Below are positions 48,901 to 60,365 of a stretch of 64,000 nucleotides of DNA, in pieces (the stretch's first letter is position 1; each line of letters starts with the position of its first letter). The DNA lies in contig JAHLTZ010000015.1 in the NCBI GenBank assembly GCA_025786725.1, positions 434,001 through 498,000 on the forward strand, in the 5' to 3' direction. The notes below the pieces were generated by a model. It searched no databases. It saw only the letters and a program-made list of their open reading frames with translations, and was not told where the DNA came from. The stretch is from Syncephalis fuscata (taxonomy: Eukaryota; Zoopagomycota; Zoopagomycetes; Zoopagales; Piptocephalidaceae). Both the position numbers and the translations under genes were made by a program.

Positions 48901-49704
48901 ACAACTGGCAAACATTCGAGCAAATTTACTACGAGCCTCGGGTCCAATTGGGTCATTAATCGATGGCAAAGGAGACGCCATTGCTGGTCGTAGAGAAGGT
49001 GATTGCATAGCAGAACCTGAAGGAGTACTAATCATTACACCAACGCTGCTTGGACCAGCTGGTAAACTTGATGGCGGCAATGGTGTAGGTACATTTAATA
49101 GATTTCTTTTTTGATCAGAAGTATCGTATGGCTCAAGGTATAAATCGCCAAATATTGGTAATGATGCCTCTATTATACATATCGTTAGATAAATAACTAC
49201 TGCAACAGTATCTAGTATGTGTATTACCAGCATTGAGATTCCCTATGGTGGCAGAACGACCATCTTGTGCTAAAGCAATTAGCTTCAGTGCAATGTTGAA
49301 TTGTGCTTGTGACAATACGCCACGATCTTCATAGTCGGCAAGTTGCCAAATCTATTTGTATATAGTCGTAATAATGGTGGTAGGTGCGTTTTAGTGCGGA
49401 GTTCTTAATAATATACACAAAACTCGACTGGCTTCTTACCTCGCCAAGTACACTAGCCGGCAATTTAGATTTCTGAAGAAATTGCACTGCTTTCTGTCCA
49501 TGAAGAGCCCCTTGGCGATCGCTATCGGCATAACTAAATAGCTGTGCGTAGATATGCTCCTCCTCAGGTGTTAACTGAAGCATGCCACCACCTGCCAGTA
49601 TATACATTATATTAAGTATTAGTTATCCATAGGCAGGCAGGGCATTATTTACCTAAGGACGCTGACGGCATACCACGTACCGTACCGGCACGGTTAAGCG
49701 ACAT
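45996..49704 (-). CDS. EDE1: EDE1/EPS15-type endocytic scaffold, three EH domains
   Basis: An early clathrin-endocytosis organiser. EH1 starts '[19 protein letters not shown]' and ends '[17 protein letters not shown]'. EH2 contains '[17 protein letters not shown]' and '[20 protein letters not shown]'. EH3 has '[18 protein letters not shown]' and the final '[18 protein letters not shown]'. EH domains bind NPF peptides. Then follow low-complexity linkers, a long coiled coil (about 47400-46930, [16 protein letters not shown]...), and a C-terminus with DPF/FEDSF-type motifs ('[14 protein letters not shown]', '[12 protein letters not shown]') that bind adaptor appendages. About a dozen exons, with introns of 50-70 nt. 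The start is [14 protein letters not shown] at 49704. No C-terminal UBA domain is seen, which makes it closer to EPS15 than to yeast Ede1. Confidence 0.88.
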
Positions 49705-50704
49705 GGTCGATAGAAGTGTACACTACACACGATATGCAGTAGTGACTACCGAGAGATGACAGACCAATCCGTCGTAGAGTATAAGTCGATAATAAACGAG
49801 TAAACGTAGATGAATAAAGGGATGAGCAGCTAATAAGTAGTAGGAATAGTAGGAGAAACCGTAGTGACAGTGATAAGCGGGTGTGATAAGTATGGCTGTG
49901 ACGCGTAGATACGAAGAAGAAAGGAATTATAGACGAGTTGTCGCCAGGTCAGGTTCAAGAGACAATAAATTTGAATAATAAGAATGGGAACTATAGATTT
50001 GCCACAACAACATACTGCTTATATCCATCTATTCATCGTACACATGTAAACAGTCCTTTAGTTGTTAGCTTGCACTTGTTGCCAGTTGAAAACCATGCGG
50101 CACTTTTACCCACGCGCTACCTTGCGCAAGACTATTCATGCTTATATGGCAGACATGCTAGCGATTATCGATATTTGTCTGCCAGCAAGCAGTATGGCTA
50201 TCTAACCAGTCTGAACTAAAACATCGTGCAATATAGAACAATCTATGGTTCTTTGGACAGTTTTACTGCAAAGGCATTGCTGTTGGCAAGTTTGCCTTGA
50301 TCAAATGTGTTATTTAAACAATGGTTGTTTAGGTTGAACGTAATAATAAGCGTGGTACTAGATCAAACTAAAATAAATATAGACAAGCTACGTAAAATTA
50401 CTAATATCTTGATAAAAAAAATTAACAATAAAGAACATTAACATTATAAAAGTAATTTATGATTGCTGAAATAGCATGGTTCAGTTTATTTATAATATTG
50501 TAAATAGTATATCGATATACTTGGCAACAAACAGCGTATTATATCTATTTATAAAACTATATCTGTAAATAAGTTGTTTTTATATAAATAAAAAGGCTAA
50601 AACTATTTACAATCAATGATGTGATTCTATCAAAGTGACACTAATTGTTTTAATAATTTTTTAATTATTATGAATTCATAACTTTTTACAAAAATTCTTA
50701 CACA
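49705..50704. other. Divergent promoter region
   Basis: 1 kb between the EDE1/EPS15 start (minus) and the AFG2-like start (plus). No gene recognised; the second half is very AT-rich. Confidence 0.45.
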
Positions 50705-53249
50705 ATGACTATGTCTATTGACGAGATTGCAGCACAAGCTGCTCTAGTTGGCATGGAAGCGGAGGTTAGAGAGCTTGCTCGATGGCTTGTAGGCTTTCAG
50801 CAACGTGTAGCCTTTTTTCGTCGTCAGCACCACAGCCGTTTATCGCAGCCATCAACATCTTTAACCATACCGTCGCTGCACCCAAGTGGTGGTCTTGTCA
50901 TGGGACAACCAGGCACGGGTAAAACGGCACTGGTACAAAGTGTAGCTGGTAAGTTAATAAATGACTGTGTAAAGCCTACTGATAATTCAATATTAATAGA
51001 GGCATCCAATCTACCGTTTATGACTATTGAGGCTCCCAATTTATTTCAAGCCAGTATGTTATTACTAGTACATCGTTGGCTATTGCTAATCATACTTATT
51101 AATGTTTTTATAATAGCCGAAGGAGAGAGTGAGCGACGATTAATACAGCAATTTATTCAACTGGCGACACAAAGTGATACGCTTGTTGCGCTGCTTATCA
51201 TTGAAGAGATTGATATTTTATCACCACCAGCAGATCGATATAAATCTGGTAATAGACAGAAATTGTATTAGTTGGTTGATTTACAAGTGAATTATATTTT
51301 GTAGATATTGAAACACGACTACTTCAAACCTTATTACGTTTAATTGATGAAGGTCTACCTGCAATAGATAGCAATGAATCATCATTTTCACCTGCTGCTT
51401 CCATTTTTATTATTGGTATTTAATTAAACATTCTGTATATTTAATAGCTAATTTATTCCAAAAGGTGTTACTAATCGACCAGAGGCAGTCAGTGCAGAGT
51501 TGACGCGTTCAGGCCGTCTTGATAGAAAGCTAGTGATGGGTCCACGACATCCTGAACAACGACAGTCTATTCTCTTTCAATTGACAAAACGTAAATAATA
51601 GCAGAAATAGTTGCCAAATAGTTTAAACAATCTAACTTAATTAAACTATTAGAATTACCATTTACAAACGATGAAAACCGAAGAATATTATGTCAAGAAA
51701 TGGCAAAACAGGCACATGGATTTGTAGCAGCCGATCTGGAACGACTATGCAACGAAGTAGCAAACGAATTAATACGCGATATTTCTGATACACCATCAGC
51801 TACGACAATGGTAATAATTATAACTAGCATAGTAGCTAATAGTTATGTTAATTACACTTATTCTTATATAGTCGATAGAAGATTTATCCTTATGGATTCG
51901 TGCTCTGAATAACGTTCAACCAGCCAATTTAAGTGGATTACAAACTAAAGTAAAAATATACATGTATTTTATTATAATCTATACTTATAATTGATTAGAT
52001 ACCCAATGTTACATTAACAGATCTATTTGGGCTTGATAACATTATTAAAGAGTTACAAGTAAGCTAATTATTAGAATTAATAATATTAATATTAATAAAG
52101 ATTACTAGAAAACTGTACTACGACCATTTAAACATCCAGAACATTACGCACAGTTCCAGGTTGATCCACCACGCGGTCTACTTATTCATGGACCTCCTGG
52201 TGTCGGTAAAACACTGCTTTGTTGTGCATTGGCTCGTGAGATTGGTATCAATTTTGTATGGGTTCAAGTAAGTTATTATTGCCTATTATTATTACTTATT
52301 AAAAACTTGATAATTACTATTACTATTACTATTAGGGAACACAAATACGCTCTATGATTGTCGGTGAATCGGAACGAGCATTAGCCAATTTATTTGCTCG
52401 TGCTCGGGCCAACGCACCTTGTATCCTATTTATTGACCAGGTAATTAAATAGCTACGTTTGTTTTACTTGCTATTATTATTAATATGTACGTATGTATGG
52501 CACGGTATACGTTAGATCGATGCACTTGTGCCCCGACGCGGCACATCATCGTCATCCGAAGGTACAGGAGATCGAATCGTTACTGGATTTCTAACGGGTA
52601 ATGACCGAGACATGTTGCATAATATTTAACTGACTACAATGTCGCTTATCGTAGAAATGGACGGGTTTTATACGAAACATCGCACATCAAATAGTGCAAT
52701 TCATCAAACTGTGCTCGTTTTAGCTGGTGAGTAATCAAACAATGATCAAAGATTAATATAAAGTATTTATTTATGACTATAACGAATGAATGAACAATGG
52801 TAGCTACAAGTCGACTAGAAACTATTGATCCAGCTATTCTACGACCTGGCCGACTTGATCAAACATTGCTATTCCAATGCCAAATGCCAAGGTAAATGAT
52901 AAGATTAATATGCAATTTAAGCAGATATTAACTTAATACAACTGTGCTATAGCAACGTCAGCAGATTCTACAAGGCAAACTTGCACGTATTCCTAACTGC
53001 GTTGATCCGGCCACAATTGACCGACTAGCTAATAACGATACAAATGGCTGTACAGGTAATAGATTGGTTAATATAAGCACTATAGCACTAGTTTATTAAT
53101 CTTTATTCATAGGTGCCGATCTTGATAATATCTGTCGTGAAGCAGCCATGCAATGTATACGCGAACACGCCGATGCAGCAGCATTAGTTAATGATGCGCA
53201 CCTACAACATGCTATCTCTATTTGTCGTCGTTCGCTAACAGCTAAATAA
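50705..53249 (+). CDS. Double AAA+ ATPase, AFG2/SPATA5L1-like
   Basis: A type II AAA protein of the Cdc48 clan, spread over about 13 exons. D1: Walker A 'GQPGTGKTA', Walker B region 'LLIIEEIDIL' and 'TNRPEAVSAELTRSGRLDR'. D2: Walker A 'GPPGVGKTLL', 'GESERALANLFARARANAPC', Walker B region 'ILFIDQIDALVPRR' and 'ATSRLETIDPAILRPGRLDQ', then the AAA lid 'GADLDNICREAAM'. No Cdc48 N-domain precedes D1, which fits SPATA5L1/AFG2B or AFG2/Drg1-like factors acting in 60S maturation. Unusual residues: the D1 Walker B Asp is Glu (IIEEID) and the D2 Walker B catalytic Glu is Gln (FIDQID, codon CAG immediately before a GTAATT donor). The start is MTMSIDEIAAQAALVGME; the second Met at 50711 is equally possible. 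Confidence 0.8.
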
Positions 53250-53511
53250 TATGGTTGATTGGCTAATGATTTATTAATTGCTATTTAATTCTTTTCAGTA
53301 TATTTACACACAGCAAATAAACACATATCAATTTGCTGCTTTCTTATTAAACAATCTATAAATACATATCTGTATTATTACAACCGACTTGGTATCGATG
53401 AATTATTTGATAAGAAGTCACTACCGTGTTTCTTCTCGTTCTATCTCCTATATTCTAAAAATGGGTGAGTGGTTTTACTTTTCTTTTTTCTTTTTTTATC
53501 ACTCAATCTGG

Positions 53512-53536
53512 CTTCCATGAGGTTCCACATGATTCG
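53512..53536. promoter_or_regulatory. Step-type heat shock element (TTC x3)
   Basis: TTC occurs at 53513, 53523 and 53533, exactly 10 bp apart: nTTCn-5-nTTCn-5-nTTCn. This is the known step-type HSE bound by HSF trimers. It lies 250-275 bp before the HSP70 ATG. Confidence 0.65.
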
Positions 53537-53556
53537 TGTTTTGTTGACAATCATGA

Positions 53557-53581
53557 CGAAAATGACAGAAGATGCTAGAAC
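53557..53581. promoter_or_regulatory. Step-type heat shock element (GAA x3)
   Basis: GAA occurs at 53558, 53568 and 53578, again exactly 10 bp apart and in the opposite orientation to the TTC set 25 bp upstream. Further TTC units follow at 53585 and 53592 with imperfect spacing. Confidence 0.7.
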
Positions 53582-53654
53582 ATTTTCGACCTTCCTGCTT
53601 GGTGATTGCATGCAAAACTGCAAAACCGACTCGCAGTTTTTTTTTATGTTTTCC

Positions 53655-53661
53655 TATAAAA
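53655..53661 (+). promoter_or_regulatory. TATA box of HSP70
   Basis: TATAAAA sits 75 bp downstream of the GAA heat-shock element and 126 bp before the ATG, with a CCAAT sequence just after it. Position and sequence fit a heat-inducible core promoter. Confidence 0.65.
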
Positions 53662-53786
53662 CGACCAATAGCCAGTACGCATAGCGTTGTTTTCTGTGGT
53701 TTTTTTTGTTTTTAGCCTCCATTGCTAGTTACTTACTATCTCCCGTGTACGCGAACACTTACGTTTGTACGTTATATCTCTAAATC

Positions 53787-55841
53787 ATGTCTGAAGGAAA
53801 AGCCGTCGGTATCGATCTCGGTACCACCTACTCTTGCGTCGGTGTCTGGCAAAATGACCGTGTTGGTAAGTGATCACTAGCATATGTTGTGCTGATCTCG
53901 GTGTATGCACCTAATTACTGAATATATGCTAACTCATTCGCCTATTTTTGCTTTTACTTTATAGAAATCATTGCCAACGACCAAGGTAACCGCACTACCC
54001 CATCCTACGTCGGTTTCACCGACACTGAACGTCTCATTGGTGATGCCGCCAAGAATCAGGTCGCCATGAACCCACACAACACCGTATTCGACGCTAAGCG
54101 TTTGATCGGTCGTCGTTTTGATGACGCTGAAGTACAGTCCGATATGAAGCACTGGTCATTCAAGGTCGTCGACAGCGCAACCAAGCCAGTCATCCAAGTT
54201 GAATACAAGGGTGAGACCAAGACCTTTACGCCAGAGGAAATCTCCTCCATGGTTCTTCTTAAGATGCGTGAAACCGCTGAGGCTTTCCTCGGTACTGACG
54301 TCAAGAACGCCGTTGTCACCGTTCCAGCCTACTTCAACGACTCTCAACGTCAGGCTACCAAGGATGCCGGTACCATTGCTGGTTTGAATGTACTCCGTAT
54401 CATTAACGAGCCAACCGCCGCTGCTATCGCCTACGGTCTTGACAAGAAGACTGCTGGTGAAAAGAACGTCCTTATTTTCGATCTTGGTGGTGGTACTTTC
54501 GATGTGTCCCTTTTGACCATTGAAGAAGGTATCTTTGAAGTCAAGGCCACCGCTGGTGACACTCACTTGGGTGGTGAAGATTTCGATAACCGTCTTGTCA
54601 GCCATTTCACCCAAGAATTCAAGCGCAAGTTCAAGAAGGATTTGTCCTCCAATGCACGTGCTCTACGTCGTCTCCGCACTGCTTGTGAACGTGCTAAGCG
54701 CTCGCTTTCATCTGCTGCCCAGACCAACATTGAAATCGACTCGTTGTTCGAAGGTATTGACTTCTACACCTCCATTACTCGTGCCCGTTTCGAAGAACTC
54801 AACCAGGATCTTTTCCGCTCCACCATGGAGCCAGTTGAGAAGGTTCTACGTGACTCTAAGATCGATAAGGCTGCTGTCCACGAAATCGTCCTTGTCGGTG
54901 GCTCTACTCGTATTCCAAAGATCCAAAAGATGGTCAGCGAATACTTCAACAACAAGGAGCCAAACAAGTCCATCAATCCAGATGAGGCTGTTGCCTATGG
55001 TGCTGCTGTCCAAGCTGCCATTCTTTCCGGTGACACATCCGAAAAGACCCAAGACTTGCTTTTGCTCGATGTCTCCCCACTTTCCTTGGGTATTGAAACT
55101 GCTGGCGGTGTCATGACTCCTTTGATCAAGCGTAACACCACTGTACCTACCAAGAAGTCTGAAATCTTCTCTACCTACTCTGATAACCAACCTGGTGTGC
55201 TTATCCAAGTCTACGAAGGTGAGCGTGCCCGTACCAAGGACAACAACATGTTGGGCAAGTTCGAGCTTTCTGGCATTCCACCTGCTCCACGTGGTGTACC
55301 ACAAATCGAAGTTGTATTCGATATTGATGCCAACGGTATCTTGAACGTATCTGCCAGCGATAAGACTACTGGCCGTACCAACCAAATTACCATCACCAAC
55401 GACAAGGGCCGTCTTTCCAAGGAAGACATCGAACGCATGGTGTCCGATGCCGAGAAATACAAGGCTGAAGATGAAGCCGCTGCTGCTCGTATCTCTGCCA
55501 AGAACTCCTACGAATCGTATGCCTACAACCTCCGCAACTCGATGCAAGACGAGAAGGTCGGTGGCAAGCTCGATGCTGCTGATAAGCAGAAGTTGACCAA
55601 GGTCATCGATGAGGCCATCAACTGGTTGGATGACAACCAAGAGGCCGACAAGGAGGAATACGAGTCCCGTCAAAAGGAGCTCGAGGAGGCTGCCAACCCA
55701 ATCATGATGAAGTTGTACCAACAGGCTGGTGGTGCTCCAGGCGGTGCCCCAGGTGGCTTCCCAGGCGGCTTCCCAGGTGCCGGCGGTGCTGCTCCTGATG
55801 CCGGTGGCGACAGCGGTCCAACGATCGAGGAGGTCGACTAA
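53787..55841 (+). CDS. SSA1: Cytosolic Hsp70 (SSA/HSC70 type)
   Basis: An ATP-driven chaperone. Exon 1 (53787-about 53863) encodes [20 protein letters not shown] and ends at a GTAAGT donor. Exon 2 opens '[18 protein letters not shown]' and runs uninterrupted to 55841. Hsp70 signatures are present: IDLGTTYS, '[14 protein letters not shown]' and '[13 protein letters not shown]'. The substrate-binding domain has '[17 protein letters not shown]' and 'KKSEIFSTY', and the C-terminus is a GGAPGG-rich tail ending GPTIEEVD, the EEVD of cytosolic members that dock TPR co-chaperones. Full length is about 645 residues. Codon use is strongly biased to C-ending codons, unlike all neighbours, as expected for a highly expressed gene. 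The promoter carries two HSEs and a TATA box. Confidence 0.98.
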
Positions 55842-56403
55842 GTCGTATGACTTTCTATTCTACTAATGCACATTGTTTATGTTGCTGCGACTGATATTTT
55901 GCGTACAATTATACTTTTTATTGAGCTAAATTGTGTAAATAATCATCAGCACGCGCGACAATAGCAATGTGCAATGCAGTTTCTTCTTTCGCTTTCATTT
56001 TCTCATTGTCCCCTATACCAAAAATACCATATACTCTGAGATTCGGTGTCTTTCCTATTGCTGTATTCCTCAAAATAGTATATTTGTCTATCGTCGCTTG
56101 TTTACACGTATAAAATTGACACACTTTAAACAATGCAAATATACAACAATGCACGTGTACCATGTAAAACTAATGTGTCTAATGCTAATGGTTATTTTAA
56201 TATAACTATCACACATCTGATTTATATTATTAATACTACTACATTTAACATTTATGACATTATAATCATGTTTTAGTAGCTATGAAATTAATTTATATAT
56301 TGCAAATTAGGATTTCAAACTTTATCCTCTTAATTAGCTAAACATAAATGATACAAACAAATGAATAAACAAAAATGTATAATATTAACAATAAAAAATG
56401 GTG
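55842..56403. other. HSP70 3' flank, no gene seen
   Basis: AT-rich; contains the likely HSP70 3' untranslated region. No other gene recognised. Confidence 0.5.
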
Positions 56404-59400
56404 TATTTATATAAGTAAATACAGTCAAGCATACAATAATTAACTGGTAATAAAGATAGTTTTATTAATAAAGATTGGTTAACATAATGAACAAATTAAA
56501 GAAGCTACCTAAATAATAATGGTAAAGCTATAGTGTATATAATAGAGCGACTGAAGGAACAAGAATATTTAGTGCTTATAATAAATACTGTCGATAAAGA
56601 ATGAATACGCAATAAGGAAAGTATGAATAACGGCATTAAAGCTACAAAGTAAAATAAACAAAAAGTTAAAGTGTATAACGAGGCTGGCACTAACGGATAC
56701 TAGTGTTGAATAAAGCAAGATCAAGTAAACATAAAGCAGTATATAATAAATTAAACACACAATGAAAAGGATATGGATATTGGTGGTAAAGCTGAAGTGT
56801 ATATGAGTGCGCAAGTGATAATACAAGCTGAAATTAGTATTAATAGATCTTGATTTAAAAAATAATAATCTGAATAGAGAAAGATCAGGCGAGAATAAAA
56901 ATAGTATATATTAGAACGAATACACAATGGAAAGTTTACGAATAACTGTGTTGAAGCTTAATATACAGTCTTAACAAGTAGAATAAATGGTGTTGTATGT
57001 TTCTGATTTAAAGATGCTAAGATGGTCAAGCAATGCTTTATTATACAGCTATCCTATAGCTTTAGTATTTGATGCTTGTTAATACTTATATTAATGCTTA
57101 AAATACTGTAATTTGGTTGTATAATAGTAAATAAATAAGCAAACTACACAGCTGCCGTTAATTACCACAACTAAAATATAATAAACTAAATAGCTGCACG
57201 GCACTAAAGAAAAATAAAATGGAACTACAGCTAATGGCTTTTATTAATAATAAATAAGCTAATGCTTTATAAAAGATACAAACAATAATAGATTTTCAAT
57301 GATTTGTACTATTTCATTATTAGTGTAAAGCTATTAGTGAACTACAATGATATATCAATAATTAACAAGTACTTACTGGCTATATTTTGTGCTAATTGTT
57401 TACTGCCATTAATATTATATATAATACACTTACCACTCTTGCAACTACTTACATGCGTTCTTATGATGCATTTCATAGTCCAGCTATTATAAAAAACGAC
57501 TATAATATTAGACAGTAACAATATGACCAATGCAAAAGGGTAATTTTTATTTCTAATAGAGATAATCACAGCAAAAACATATTAAATTTATTTCAAATAT
57601 TTTAAAATAAAGATAAAACGTTAGTTTGTAAATTTTACGGTATTTTAGACTGTACATACATAGCATAGAGGCAACTATTAGTAAAACATACTGTAGGTAT
57701 ATTGCATAACCATGTATTGGTTGTGATAGTAAGTTAATAAATGTACAAAATAGCAGTTTTTTATGAATTATGACTTGTATAACTAAGATGCAGCAAAATG
57801 ATTGTCTGATTTGAGTTTTCCATGCTTAGTTATACAGATTGGCATGATTTATAAAACATTGATTTTGCAAAAAAACGGACCAAAAATGCGATTTACGTGC
57901 TATTAATTTACTTAGTAAGACATTACAATGATCATGTGTACCTTTACGTATAATAAAGCAAACTGCATGACATTTTGTACAAGTATACTTATAATACATA
58001 GGTAGCTATTGACAAAGTATACTGTAATTGTATTGAGTGATGGAGCAATGGCTGTGATGACATGCTAATAATTGTGTAAAAATAGCAGTTTTTTACTATT
58101 CATGGCCTATATAACTAAGATGCAGCAAAATGATTGTCGAATTCGAGTTCTTCATGCTTAGCTGTATCGTTTGATATAATTTATAAAAATGATTTTGTAA
58201 CAAAAGTTAGTCAAAAGTGCGATTTGCGTGTAAATAGTTAACGGAAAGTAATCATATTACATAATTCTAGAGATCTTAACATAAATGTGAAGTTTAATCT
58301 TAAGTAAATTCAAGGCACTCTACAATACTAAACAAACATAATAGTAAGTTAATATGCAGAAATATCATTGCATATTAGCAAGTTACACCATCTATATACA
58401 TATGCGTAAGTTTTCATTAACTATTTACACGCAAATCGCACTTTTGACTAACTTTTGTTACAAAATCATTTTCTACAAATTATACCAAACGATACAGCTA
58501 AGCATGAAGAACTCGAATTCGACAATCATTTTGCTGCATCTTAGTTATATAGGCCATGAATAGTAAAAAACTGCTATTTTTACACAATTATTAGCATATC
58601 ATCACAGCCATTGCTCCATCGCTCAATACAATTACAGTATACTTTGTCAATAGCTACCTATGTATTATAAGTATACTTGTACAAAATGTCATGCAGTTTG
58701 CTTTATTATACGTAAAGGTACACATGATCATTGTAATGTCTTACTAAGTAAATTAATAGCACGTAAATCGCATTTTTGGTCCGTTTTTTTGCAAAATCAA
58801 TGTTTTATAAATCATGCCAATCTGTATAACTAAGCATGGAAAACTCAAATCAGACAATCATTTTGCTGCATCTTAGTTATACAAGTCATAATTCATAAAA
58901 AACTGCTATTTTGTACATTTATTAACTTACTATCACAACCAATACATGGTTATGCAATATACCTACAGTATGTTTTACTAATAGTTGCCTCTATGCTATG
59001 TATGTACAGTCTAAAAACCGTAAAATTTACAAACTAACGTTTTATTTTATTTTAAAATATTTGAAATAAATTTAATATGTTTTTGCTGTGATTATCTCTA
59101 TTAGAAATAAAAATTACCCTTTTGCATTGGTCATATTGTTACTGTCTAATATTATAGTCGTTTTTTATAATAGCTGGACTATGAAATGCATCATAAGAAC
59201 GCATGTAAGTAGTTGCAAGAGTGGTAAGTGTATTATATATAATATTAATGGCAGTAAACAATTAGCACAAAATATAGCCAGTAAGTACTTGTTAATTATT
59301 GATATATCATTGTAGTTCAACTAATAGCTTTACACTAATAATGAAATAGTACAAATCATTGAAAATCTATTATTGTTTGTATCTTTTATAAAGCATTAGC

Positions 59401-60255
59401 TTATTTATTATTAATAAAAGCCATTAGCTGTAGTTCCATTTTATTTTTCTTTAGTGCCGTGCAGCTATTTAGTTTATTATATTTTAGTTGTGGTAATTAA
59501 CGGCAGCTGTGTAGTTTGCTTATTTATTTACTATTATACAACCAAATTACAGTATTTTAAGCATTAATATAAGTATTAACAAGCATCAAATACTAAAGCT
59601 ATAGGATAGCTGTATAATAAAGCATTGCTTGACCATCTTAGCATCTTTAAATCAGAAACATACAACACCATTTATTCTACTTGTTAAGACTGTATATTAA
59701 GCTTCAACACAGTTATTCGTAAACTTTCCATTGTGTATTCGTTCTAATATATACTATTTTTATTCTCGCCTGATCTTTCTCTATTCAGATTATTATTTTT
59801 TAAATCAAGATCTATTAATACTAATTTCAGCTTGTATTATTCACTTGCGCACTCATATACACTTCAGCTTTACCACCAATATCCATATCCTTTTCATTGT
59901 GTGTTTAATTTATTATATACTGCTTTATGTTTACTTGATCTTGCTTTATTCAACACTAGTATCCGTTAGTGCCAGCCTCGTTATACACTTTAACTTTTTG
60001 TTTATTTTACTTTGTAGCTTTAATGCCGTTATTCATACTTTCCTTATTGCGTATTCATTCTTTATCGACTGTATTTATTATAAGCACTAAATATTCTTGT
60101 TCCTTCAGTCGCTCTATTATATACACTATAGCTTTACCATTATTATTTAGGTAGCTTCTTTAATTTGTTCATTATGTTAACCAATCTTTATTAATAAAAC
60201 TATCTTTATTACCAGTTAATTATTGTATGCTTGACTGTATTTACTTATATAAATA
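56404..60255. repeat. Large palindrome (inverted repeat), copy 2
   Basis: Near-perfect arms of about 1.84 kb (56404-58240 and 58418-60255) around a 177-bp loop (58241-58417). Mirror points sum to about 116658 throughout: 56505-56690 equals 59969-60154 and 57342-57569 equals 59088-59315, each in reverse. The loop and the inner two ~330-bp units of each arm match copy 1 at 2675-4117 in the same orientation, while the outer about 1.2 kb of each arm is absent from copy 1. Short hydrophobic frames inside the arms are AT-rich chance frames. No transposase, helicase or polymerase motif is present. Confidence 0.92.
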
Positions 60256-60365
60256 AATGTGCTGTAGTTATAATAGAACTTATTAATATGAAATAATAAA
60301 TATAGTAAAAATAGATGGTGTTTACCATACATTTATTTAAAATGCGATGAAGTAATATCACCTAA

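Noticed and set aside
54846-55721. A 291-residue antisense frame and other long frames over HSP70
   Set aside because: They are shadows of the strongly biased HSP70 codons; no independent start context, introns or family similarity.
57304-60154. Short hydrophobic frames within palindrome copy 2 as genes
   Set aside because: They occur in mirrored pairs because of the inverted repeat and have no family resemblance.
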